Source: Marthasterias glacialis (Eukaryota; Echinodermata; Asteroidea; Forcipulatida; Asteriidae). From it: a DNA stretch of 64,000 nt. Location: assembly GCA_911728455.2 (NCBI GenBank), contig OU452223.1:9694174-9758173 (forward strand). The letters are read 5' to 3'. Each line of letters starts with the position of its first letter. The first letter of the stretch is position 1. Shown here piece after piece: positions 35,101-47,100 of the stretch. The position numbers and the translations under genes are program-made. A model generated the notes under the pieces. The model saw only the letters and a program-made list of their open reading frames with translations, did not search any database and was not told the origin of the DNA.

Positions 35101-38100
35101 TTAATATAAATATTGTTGCACAGTCTGACAGTATATATGCTGTATGGATGTACATTTGTATGGGACATCTGTTGATACTGTATATCATCCGTATGGTACA
35201 TTTACGTGCATTCCGTATGCACTACTTCATCTTTATTCAGGCCTTGAACTTGGCTTTTGAAGGGGCACGGAAATTTTCCCCTGGAAAGGGGGCAGTTCCA
35301 TGAGGAAAATGTATTTTGTTCTTGTTGTATTGGAACTTTGCAAAGGGCACTGGTCACAGCAAAAGCACAGGGCACCACGGCAATTGCTGTGGGTGCCCTG
35401 GGTTAATTTGAGGCCTGCATATTTGTACAATGTTCGCGAGTTATTACGTTTGATCAGAAGTAAAAAGGACGGTCACTTAAATTTAAATGTCTGTTATTTT
35501 ATGAGACAGGTTCATGGCCCGTCAACATTCGCAATAATTTTATATTGCAGATATATATTTTTTACTACATGTAGTTAGTCATTAAAGTGCTGCATAATAT
35601 TTCATACTGATACCTGTAGAAAAAAAATAATGTACTAGTGTTTTATTACGTTATGCATAAGTGCATTTAATACAATACTAAATGCAGAAACAAATATAAA
35701 ATGTAGGGGATTTGCAGCAGTGATCTTGACATACATACAATGACATAAATGCTTTGTCTTTAAAATTTGAATTCATGCTCCTCTATGTGTTTAGGCCTTT
35801 GCTTCTTTATACAAAGTGTAGATTAAAATGAGTGCAAGCTCTTTCACAAACCATGAAGGGATACCATCGTACATGTACACAGGTACTATTCCCTTCAACC
35901 CAAGTTCAAGTGCCTGCACTTCTTTTTCAAGTGAGTTCTTTGACAGACCGCATTTAACATTAACCTTGCTCATGTACAGTACATGTACAGTACATGAAGG
36001 CAGGAGTGAGCCGAGTGCAGTGTGTCTTACTGGTAATGTCATGCACGATTAAACACTGATGACAAGATCGGCATAGTGTACACCATCATGGATGCCTAGT
36101 TCATGCGTGTCTTGGATATTCAGGGCTCGAATTTGGGGTGAAATTCCACCAGACCGCAGGGCTAGTACCTATGTAGCTCAAAATGTTTACCGGACCAGAA
36201 TTTTACATGACCAGAATCCTAATGAGAAAGAACTTAACTACAAAATTTCAAATGGAAACTGTTTTTATTTGAACAAGCACTTAAGAGAAGATTTGTCTCA
36301 TAGTCATATGTCTTGTGAGTAAGTATATTTTGATACTCAACAGAATTGAAAGATATATAAAATCAGATTCAAAGTCAACATTTGAACATCATTCCTCGTG
36401 TTTCTTTTTGTCAAAGATGTTACACAGTGGGGTATTATTTTTCAATTGATAAACACAAGACTGCCGGACATGTCCATTTGTGAGCTTACTGGCCCGATGC
36501 TAAAATCACTGGCCTCGGGCCTGTGGTGCAGTGTAAAATTCGAGCCCTGTTATTAAATGCTTTCATTGAGTGTGTGTGAGTGTGTGTGTGTGTGGGGGGC
36601 GGGGGGCTTAGAAATAATACTTTTTACCAGCGGCGGCACCAGATTTATTTAAGATCAAAATCAAAAAATATTTAAGTGTAATTTTGTACTGCTGAAAAGC
36701 GGTTAAACTCAGGGCATAGGTGAAAAATTGAGGCAGGAACTGGGAGGGGGGCAAAAAAAAAAACTGGGGGGCATTTCCTCCCCTTCCCCTCACCCCCCCC
36801 CCCCCCCCCCCCCCCCCGTAGCACCGCCACTGCTATTTACATGTTGTACAGTTGCGAGAGAGTGTGGATGAACTATTTCTTGAGTATACTATACTCAATA
36901 CTACGATGATGCATACATGTAGTGTATCATTGTAGTGGAGGGGTGAGTTTTTAGGGGAGGTGGGGAGCAAGGGGATTTGTTGTTGGTGCAGCATGTCTTG
37001 GCAAACACCAACTGTGGCTAAGAAGGGCCTGTTTTTATTAGGGCGTCTTGGACGTTATTGACAATTTCTTTCAAAGTGTTTAGTACTTCAGTTGACTAAC
37101 AGTATGGCATATTTTGCTGTCAGTTTTTGCCTGGTACTTGGTTGTTTTAACCAGTTGCTGCTGGGATTTTTGTTGTTGTTTTCCAGTCCGGCTGGCGAGA
37201 TTCTTTTGGCAGAATTGCCAAAATCTTTTTTTCCTTGAGGATACCGCTGACACAAAGAAACCCTGACTTGACAATGCCAGGAGAAGAAAGATATATCTTT
37301 GTTGGATCATCCGTTTTGTTTTTCAAACGAGAAAATGTCAAATTGACACATCGTAAGTTGCAAAACATCGGCCGTTACCAAGAAGTGGCTGGTACCAAAA
37401 ACGGCAAACCAATGAATTAACAATGGTGGAAGCCTCTTGATGTTTAGTATTACTCCTCTTGGAACAAAAGGACAAAGGTATGTAATCGGGGATTACACAA
37501 AAAATCGCCTCCAGTATTTATAAGACCTTTTTTTCCTTATGTGGGTGAGACGAAGCGTTACACGGCATGTGTGTGGTCTGTGCACGCTCAGTAGTTGAAT
37601 GACTGGGTGACCTTTGCTCCGATCGTCCGAAATTACAGAATGGCATCTTAAGACAGCTTCCGTTTCCAGGCAGGGGAAACATTTGCATGTACATGTATTC
37701 ACTTCATCCGTTTTCAACTGGTTAAGGGCAAGGCAGTTTTTCCTAAGTAACCAAGGCACCTCTATGAGGAAAATGTATACTTGTACTGGAACATTTCAAA
37801 GGGGACCAAGGCAGTGACCAGGGGGGCATGGAGACAGTCCTGTTTCCTCCGTGAAGTATCACGCCTGTGTACGATTGTGTGCTTGTTGCAATCCAGTCAA
37901 TTTTGTAGTTTGTTAAAAAAAAATATTTCTGCTGATTCACTCCCCATTCTGAAACAAATGGGGACAAGTGTTGCCTATCACCCCAAATATACAGACTTTA
38001 TAGAACCTGGAGCGAATTTTACTAATGCTTTGCGATCATCGTAAAGCCTGAATCGATCGCTAAACTCAAAATGTATCGCAACTTTGCGATAAATGTTAAG

Positions 38101-41100
38101 ACTGATTTCGCTCAACTTTGTGATAAAAACACTCATTGCCGGTCATACAGTTGGCGATAGATATCTTAAATTGACAAATTAGTGTTCACAAAAATAGTTG
38201 TTTTCGTAAAATTGAGACCAGCGGGTACATCCTATGTGGTTTGTGTACTAAATAATCATTATTTTTTGATTAATTTTTTTTTATGAAAAAATACTCAAGC
38301 TATGGAGACAGAGACAGAAACAGTGTTTCTAGATTGAAACAAACTCATTAGAAACATACAGCGACAACAGGAAACAATAACAATTCTTACAGATTTTATT
38401 CAGAACGGTGTAGGACTTATAGTTATTAACATGGTTACGCCACAGACTTTTAAAAAGTCATGCAATCGCTTTAAGGGTTCAAGTATAATACAACTTTTCT
38501 TGTTATTTTTCCATCAGCTGCTTCTACATGTATTCCGATCTGTCCGAAGCTATTTTTAGCTGCTTTAGGTCAGGGATCCGATGACAATATTATGGCCACC
38601 AGCCTCGTCCACTGCATTTCATTTGTTTTTTTTCTCGAATTCAAGTGCAGTGGCTTTTGTGGTCAACACAAAATCGACGTCAGCGCAAGTGCGATGGATT
38701 TGAGGCTAGCGATGAGTTTGCAAGCGAGGATTGCAATTGAGGACTATAGTGAAATACGCCCCAGGTCCTACATGGTTGTACACTCATCGTAGTGTAAATC
38801 ATGCGCAGACATGATAAAAATGAACTCGATGACCCTATCTGAATAGCAGTGAATACTGTGTGAACACTTCAGTGTTACATGTACACTTCACCTGGCTATC
38901 AGTCGTTGACTGGTTATTCAACCAATTCAACCGAAATATAAAAGAACAACAAACTAAAACTTTTGTGGTACTACCTGATAGTAGTACATGTATGCCTTTG
39001 TTGTGTTTTTCCCATGAGCGGACAGCTGACGAGAATTGTTGGCTGTACAAATAAACATCACCAGCAATTATGTAAAAAAAATGCTTTATAGACGTATGGT
39101 GGTGCACAATTTATTTATTTTCACTGTGCATGCGTACATACATGTATAATGTATTTTGTTTGTAAGTTTTTTAAAATCCTGTTTGTTTGTTTTTTTTTGG
39201 GGGGGGGGCATGTTGGGTGGGGGAGGGAAGTTTGTTTTAAAATACATATTCTTACGGTGGCTCATATTTCTCCACTTCCAAGAGCACACAGCGTAATTTT
39301 ACGGTGTTTATTGCGATATATCGCCATACTACAGCGTTATATTGCCATACTAAGGCGTTATATTGCCATATTTATTGCGTTATATCGCCGTAGTATGTAG
39401 CGTTAAATGAAATAAAATACAGCGATATAACATAATAGTTTGGCAATATAACACCGTAAAATTACACCGTATTCTCTAGGAAGTGGCAATCATGAGCCAC
39501 TGTATGTAATGGGAGACTTCTGAGACGATAGTGGGCGTCCCACAGACCGGTCCTTTTCTATTGTTTTCATCGCTGAGAACAATGGAAAAGGACCGGTCTG
39601 TGGGACGCCCGCTATCGTCTCAAAAGTCTCCTATTGTAAGGCATAAATGTCTGTAAACAGATTGTATCAGTTTTGAGCTAATTACATGTGCATGTACAAT
39701 GTAGGTACATGTACATTTTTATGAAACTTGCACAGTGTACAAGTAAAACGAACGTAGTTTTTACATGCCCAAAATAGAAAAAAAAAACACCAAACAAACG
39801 GATGTATGCACCTAGGCACAGAGCAAGGACCATGCATGGCATGTGCATTACATGCAAATACATGATGTAATTGACATAAGTGTATAGTGTTGTAAACTGG
39901 ACATACATGTACCTACATGTACAGTTACATGAAACCTCAGTGAGTTTGTGTACATTCACTTGTGTGCACAGTGTGAACAATTTTTACCCAGACTGAGACA
40001 TTACCAGAAAAACACTTGGCACATGTTGTGTCTTCAAAATTTAAATTAGGAGTTTAAAATAAATTCATAATTTATTTCAATAATTTAAGAATGTTTCCTT
40101 ATAACTCAGGTTATGTGTACGATGTGTTCAATTTTTGCACATTATTAAATACAATTCAATTCAGTTTAATTCATTGGGATGCTCATTCCATGTGTGATTA
40201 CAACTTCCCACATGTAAATGTATAAACTGATAACATCAATTATATATATACATGTAAAAAACTTAGTGTTTGGTGAATTTCCAGCCTAATTATTGTGTTT
40301 ATTGACAGTCGCACAGTCACTTGTGTTTATTGACAGTCATAAAAATGTTTTTACGAATGGTGAACTTCCTCATAACATTTTCCACTGCACATGCTGCACA
40401 TGGATTTTTCCTGAATAGTGTCACGTCTTAGTTTTCCAGACAATGTTCTTTGTTATCACCAGTGCAAATATGTAGTGTTAGTCAGAAACAGACTGTGCTG
40501 TTTGCATAAGATCGGGAAAAAAAACACATGTTGAAATGTAAAATATATATGTTAGGAAGTTGGTGGTATATAATGTACGTGCACAACGATTAAAGAAGTG
40601 TCATGCTTAAACATGTTAAATGGCAAGTGTTGTAACCAACTATTTTTTTCTCAAGTCAAGTTGCAAGTCAGTTTGACTCAAGTCAAGTTGCAAGTCAGTT
40701 TTACTCAAGTCAAGTTGCAAGTCAGGTTTACTCAAGTCAAGTTGCAAGTCAGTTTGACTCAAGTCAAGTTGCAAGTCAGTTTGACTCAAGTCAAGTTGCA
40801 AGTCAGTTTGACTCAAGTCAAGTTGCAAGTCAGGTTTACTCAAGTCAAGTTGCAAGTCAGGTTTACTTAAGTCAAGTTGTTAGTCAGGTGTACTCAAGTC
40901 AAGTTGCAAGTCAGGTGTACTCAAGTCAAGTTGCAAGTCAGTTTGACTCAAGTCAAGTTGCAAGTCAGTTTTACTCAAGTCAAGTTGCAAGTCAGTTTTA
41001 CTCAAGTCAAGTTGCAAGTCAGGTGTACTCAAGTCAAGTTGCAAGTCAGTTTGACTCAAGTCAAGTTGCAAGTCAGTTTGACTCAAGTCAAGTTGCAAGT

Positions 41101-44100
41101 CAGTTTGACTCAAGTCAAGTTGCAAGTCAGGTTTACTCAAGTCAAGTTGCAAGTCAGTTTTACTCAAGTCAAGTTGCAAGTCAGGTTTACTCAAGTCAAG
41201 TTGCAAGTCAGGTTTACTCAAGTCAAGTTGCAAGTCAGGTTTACTCAAGTCAAGTTGCAAGTCAGGTTTACTCAAGTCAAGTTGCAAGTCAGTTTTACTC
41301 AAGTCAAGTTGCAAGTCAGGTTTACTCAAGTCACGTTGCAAGTTAGTTTGACTCAGGTCAAGTTGCAAGTCAGTTTGACTCAAGTCAAGTTGCAAGTCAG
41401 TTTTACTCAAGTCAAGTTGCAAGTCAGTTTTACTCAAGTCAAGTTGCAAGTCAGGTTTACTTAAGTCAAGTTGTAAGTCAGTTTTACTCAAGTCAAGTTG
41501 CAAGTCAGGTTTACTCAAGTCAAGTTGCAAGTCAGTTTTACTCAAGTCAAGTTGCAAGTCAGTTTTACTCAAGTCAAGTTGCAAGTCAGGTTTACTTAAG
41601 TCAAGTTGTAAGTCAGTTTTACTCAAGTCAAGTTGCAAGTCAGGTTTACTCAAGTCAAGTTGCAAGTCAGTTTGACTCAAGTCAAGTTGCAAGTCAGGTT
41701 TACTCAAGTCAAGTTGCAAGTCAGTTTGACTCAAGTCAAGTTGCAAGTCAGTTTGACTCAAGTCAAGTTGCAAGTCAGGTTTACTCAAGTCAAGTTGCAA
41801 GTCAGGTTTACTTAAGTCAAGTTGTTAGTCAGGTGTACTCAAGTCAAGTTGCAAGTCAGGTGTACTCAAGTCAAGTTGCAAGTCAGTTTTACTCAAGTCA
41901 AGTTGCAAGTCAGTTTTACTCAAGTCAAGTTGCAAGTCAGGTTTACTCAAGTCAAGTTGCAAGTCAGGTGTACTCAAGTCAAGTTGCAAGTCAGGTTTAC
42001 TTAAGTCAAGTTGCAAGTCAGTTTTACTCAAGTCAAGTTGCAAGTCAGGTGTACTCAAGTCAAGTCACAATTCATTTTTATCAAGTCAAGTCCATTTGCT
42101 AGTCATTTTTGTCCAAGTCAAGTCAAGGTTCGCAAGTCACAAAAATTGGTGACTCGCAGACTCGAGTACAAGTCACTGATTCAACATCACTTATAAATCA
42201 CACTGTTTTCTCTGAGTTAATAACAATAATATTTATAATAATAATAATTGTAATAATAATAATAATAATACTCAGTTCTTATAGCACTGTTCACATACGA
42301 AGGGCATCCCAAAGCACTCATTAATTTTTTCTACAGGTCATGCAGATCTAGGTTTGGAATAATAAGACCCATACATGTAGCACCTTGTAACCGTTTACAA
42401 GTTGCTGTGGCACATCCCTAATGCAGCCAATCCTGCCAGAAACACCTGGGCCAACCCCTTTTCTTAACGATAAGAGTAAATACTGGGTTCTTTTAAGTGC
42501 ATTACACAACACATACACTGTAGGACCTACAAAAAATGTACAATGTAGGGCTTAATGTCCAATTCAAAGGACGAGGGAATAATGGTTCAATGTCTTGTAT
42601 TACCATTGATGGAGAAAAAGAATCAATCATCTGCCCATCTTCATATGTAATTTCAAAATTAAGTTTCTCTTTGTACATGTACTGAATACTACATGTATAA
42701 AAAGAGAATAAGATAGTGGTGAGCCGAAGACGAGGTCCTTTATCGCACGGCCAAGACCCTGCAACTTTTTTATTCCCATTCATAAGGCCAAAAAAAAAAG
42801 TGTTCTGTTTCCGGTTACCCGACCGACCCTAATTTTACGGCGCGACCCTAAACTTTTTATTTGACTTTTTCCTTTTTCGGCAGCTTAAAATAATGAATTA
42901 ATTAAAATGAAAAAAAATAAATAAATAAAATCACAAATAAATACATAAAATGGAGATCGACCTCGTCACTATGAAATGAACATGAAAATAAAGTGGTCGT
43001 AGTTCGTGCGTCGACACTGTGGTCGGTAAAACATCAACCCAAGCCGTAAAACGAATCTAGCTCCCCGTCCGTAGCGTTTACTGTGCTGCGACCGACAGTG
43101 ACACATTAGTCGCTACGATGAGTCCCTCTCATTCACTCTGCGTGTGGCAAATTTTTCTTTGCCAAATAACATTTATTACAATCACATTCAGTCTTTTTTG
43201 CACCCTGTACTGAATTCTATGACATCATCAAGCAACAACATGAACAAATAAAGGATAGAAAACATACCTGAAACATCGCAATGATTTATTTCTTATTAAA
43301 AATAGCCATCAGAAAAATAAATAAATTTAAAAGCACACCGAAAGCTCGGTGGGCAGGGGCCGGTTACTTGCTTCATGTCTTTCAGTTTTACAATGACGTC
43401 AGCACTTGAACGCCTGAAAGATTTGGACGTGCAGTTGATGATCATTGCTCACTGCGGGAGCGAACTGCACGTCCAAACAAATCCAGGGCGCACTGTTGTT
43501 GCACGTGCTTCGTGTGTGGAGCACGCGTCACGTGTTATCTTCGCAGCATCGTTTTCAAAATAATCGGTCACCGCTCGTTGTTCAAACGAGGCAAGTTCGT
43601 GTAGCGGCAGACAAGGCTGCTGTCTATGTGGAATCGTCCACGTTCTGCCGAAGGTTTTTAAAGAATTTTCAGAGCGTGGGTGAACGATTTTCTGTGTCTA
43701 TTTTGTGTTTATTGTGAACAAAATTCAAATGACAAGGATCTATTTTTGAGTTATATAAACAATAAGGAATGCATTTCATTCGGGCATTGTCGCTGAATAT
43801 CACTCGATGAAATCTGGCTTTTCCATTTTACTCAGCTTGTATTGCTTCGCCTCGTGCTGAAATGGAAAAATCTAGATTTTGCATTGCGTTTTTTCCCCAA
43901 ACTTACTCTTTTACTTAGTGGCGGCCTGAACAGGAATTGCACGGTACGTTTACTTTAGTATAGGGGGTTAAATAAATAAATAAGGCATTAACCTATTGTA
44001 CTGTATTGTATTTTAAATCAATATTACCAAAATAAAAAAAAACTGTAAAAAAAAAAAAATTCCCGACCTACCGACCCTATTTTGAAATGGCATGTAATCG

Positions 44101-47100
44101 GAAACAGAACATTTTTTTTGTTTGGCCTAATGCCCTTTTTGTTAAAAAGCGTAATAATGTAGAAAAATCCGTGAAACTTTTCTGTTATTTTGAATTAATT
44201 TTTCAATTCTTGCCGCGTCCTCGCCCAGGCTCCATTTCGCGAAGGGTCAATGCTCAATGGTTGTTCGTATGCGTGCGCATTAATAGACTGTACATTGAGT
44301 ACCGCTATGTATTAATTGTGCTATGCGTAAATTTGCACCCGCATTAGCTAGTGCGCCAACACGCTGGTGGCTATAATGAGCATAGAATGCGCCTTCGCAG
44401 CTCCAGCTATGTCTTTATCATCCGTTTACAACTGGTCTCAAACAGTCATGTGACCACCTTTCAACCAATAGGAATGCCCAAATTGTCCCAAGCTGACTGG
44501 GGTATTTATGAATGAATGTTTATGAGTGCATTAATGGTGTAAACATTTTTATGAGTTGAAAGACGAAATGTTCTGGCCATTCAAAAGCAAATGAAAATAT
44601 TCTCTCCATTGCACGAACTCATGATTGCAAAACATTCATCATTTGTTTTATATAACATCCAATGAGATGTTTTGTCATTTGGTGGGAAAAACTGTCAACC
44701 AAATATACAAGATTGTGTTCTGGCATCCACTCTGAGGGGGTGGTACTGCTGTGATAATGCCTGGACGCACATGGTGTGTTCAAGCGTGCAGTAGTCTGAA
44801 AAGGATGGGACAAAAATGAGCGGTGAATAGCAACAAAATGCACGCTTTATAACGTACATGTAAACATGTAGGGTTTTGGATAATGAATGCCAAGTGACCA
44901 ACAATCCTCCAATCAAGTGACAAGGATCTATGCTTCTACATGTACATTTTGTACCGTTAACATTCCTACTTTTGGCCTCCAATCCAAGCCTGCTCAATTT
45001 CCCAAAGTGCACTAAGAGTGTACTTTTCATCCATGTTTGAATAATTCGCTTCACAAGGTCTGCCAAGATAAGTCTTCGGCAGGCGACAGTCGCTTTAGCA
45101 AAGATGGCGCTTCCCCCATTAAAAAACCATCCTGCCTGCAATTATTATTTCCATCGCGCTCCGTGTCCCCCAACTCCAAAAGGAAGAAAAAGACGAGGGA
45201 GATTGAGGGAAGAGGGAAGGACAAAAAATGTCGCATTGGATTTCCCTGTGGCGACCCTGGGGCCATGTGTGATAGTGGTGTAATATTGCATACGGTGTTT
45301 TCATCCCTTTTTAGCTCATTTTGTTACCTGAGATGAAAGCTGTTGCGTTTTCTTGGACACTCTATTCTCATTGTGAGATTTATTATGCAGGCAGCTTTTG
45401 TTTTGTTTTTTTGTTGAACCTTCATTCTCTGGGCTTAGAGAAATATTGACACTAAGTGCACGGCTGGACGGTTGTATCACTGAGTTCTTAAAGGTAGAGG
45501 CAAGGTACTCTAAACTTCAGATACATGTACATGTAGAATGTACATGTAGGATGTTTCAGACGGGATTGTTTCGAAAATTTTACTTGTAGCGTACAATATT
45601 GGATGCCTTTTGCTGCCTTTTACTGCATTGCTGCAAAACATGATCTGGACTATTCCATTTCACTCGGCTTTGCTGAGTGAAAGGAAAAAGCCAGATTTTA
45701 TAGAGTGATTATATTCTGGGGCAAGCTTCAAGGCACAAACGAAATGCATTTAATATTTGTTTTGTGTAACTCACACATACATGTAGATCCATTACATTTG
45801 AATTTTTTCAACAAGAAACACACAATAGACACGATGCCTTGTCTACCCACACTCTAAAATTTCTATAAAAAATACCTTCTGAATGACATGGAAAACTCCA
45901 TGAAGACACCAACCTTGACAGCCGTGCCACGACCTTGCCTCGTTTGGACGAACGGGTGGGAATGTTTATTTTGGGAACGACACTGAGAGTTAAGCGTCAA
46001 AAATCCATATTTGACGTCCTATAATTATCCAATGTATGCCGGTGGTCCAACATGGTGGCAGTAAAAACATGGCAATGTTAAGAATGGCACATGACACGTG
46101 CTCCATCAATCAATTGACAAGGATCTTTGTGTGTGGATCATGTAATAATAATAACATTGATGAATATCCTGCGAAAATTTCTGTACCATGCCAGCTACTG
46201 TCACAACACCTGCTCATTTTTACATACATGTACATGTACTTGTACATGTAACTTACTTTTTTTGTAGCAAATTTATGGAAGTTTTTTTTTGCATGTTTGG
46301 CAAGCTTTATCCTATACACCTGTATGCTTAAAAACAAATACAATTTGACAGAATAATAAACCTGTTTTGTGTGGCACTACATGTATATCCCACATGTAAG
46401 CCTGCACGTGTCTGTATTCATTTGTGTACATGTACAGGATCATTCGTTACTGCACTTCCAGCTCCAAAACATCATCACTTACCAACAGGATAGAGTTTTT
46501 AAATAATATTCATAAATACCCCAGTCAGTTTGGGACAATTTGGGCAGTCCTATTGGTTGAAAGGCAGGAAAGCTGGAGCTACGAACAAGCTTTCTGTGCT
46601 CATTATAGCCACACGTGTGTTGGCACACTAGCTTACGCGGGTGCTAATTTATGCGTAGCGCAATCAATATATACCGGTACTCTATGTAATGTCTATTAAT
46701 ACGCGTGCGTACGTGCAACCATTGAGCGTCGAACCTTCGCAAAATGGATCCTGAAAATCATTTCAAAAAACAGAAAAGTTTCTTGGATTTTTCTACATTA
46801 TTACGCTTTTTAACAAAAAGGGCATTTATGAATGGGAATAAAAGAGTAGTGACCAAGGTCTTACAGGGCTGTTTAAAACCTTGGAGGGTCTTGGCTGTGT
46901 GATAAAGGACCTCGCCTTCAGCTCAGTCCTTTATCACACAGCCACGCCCCTGCCGGTTTTAAACAGCCGTTTAAGACCTTGGCCACCACTCTTTTATTCC
47001 CTTAATAATGTTCACTGCAGTGGAAATCATTGGACATTAACCCTTACACAGACCCAAATCCTTCTATACAATCCAATTGCCAAAAAAAGGGATTCAGAAG

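Noticed and set aside
40880..41800. 306-codon minus-strand open frame (and several plus frames)
   Set aside because: It is an artefact of the 27-bp minisatellite: the unit is divisible by three and free of stops in several frames on both strands.
40653..42066. CRISPR array
   Set aside because: The units abut without unique spacers, and the context is eukaryotic.
44695..45141. 148-codon minus frame
   Set aside because: Part overlaps sequence shared with repeat R5 and nothing resembles a known domain. Chance is the simpler reading.
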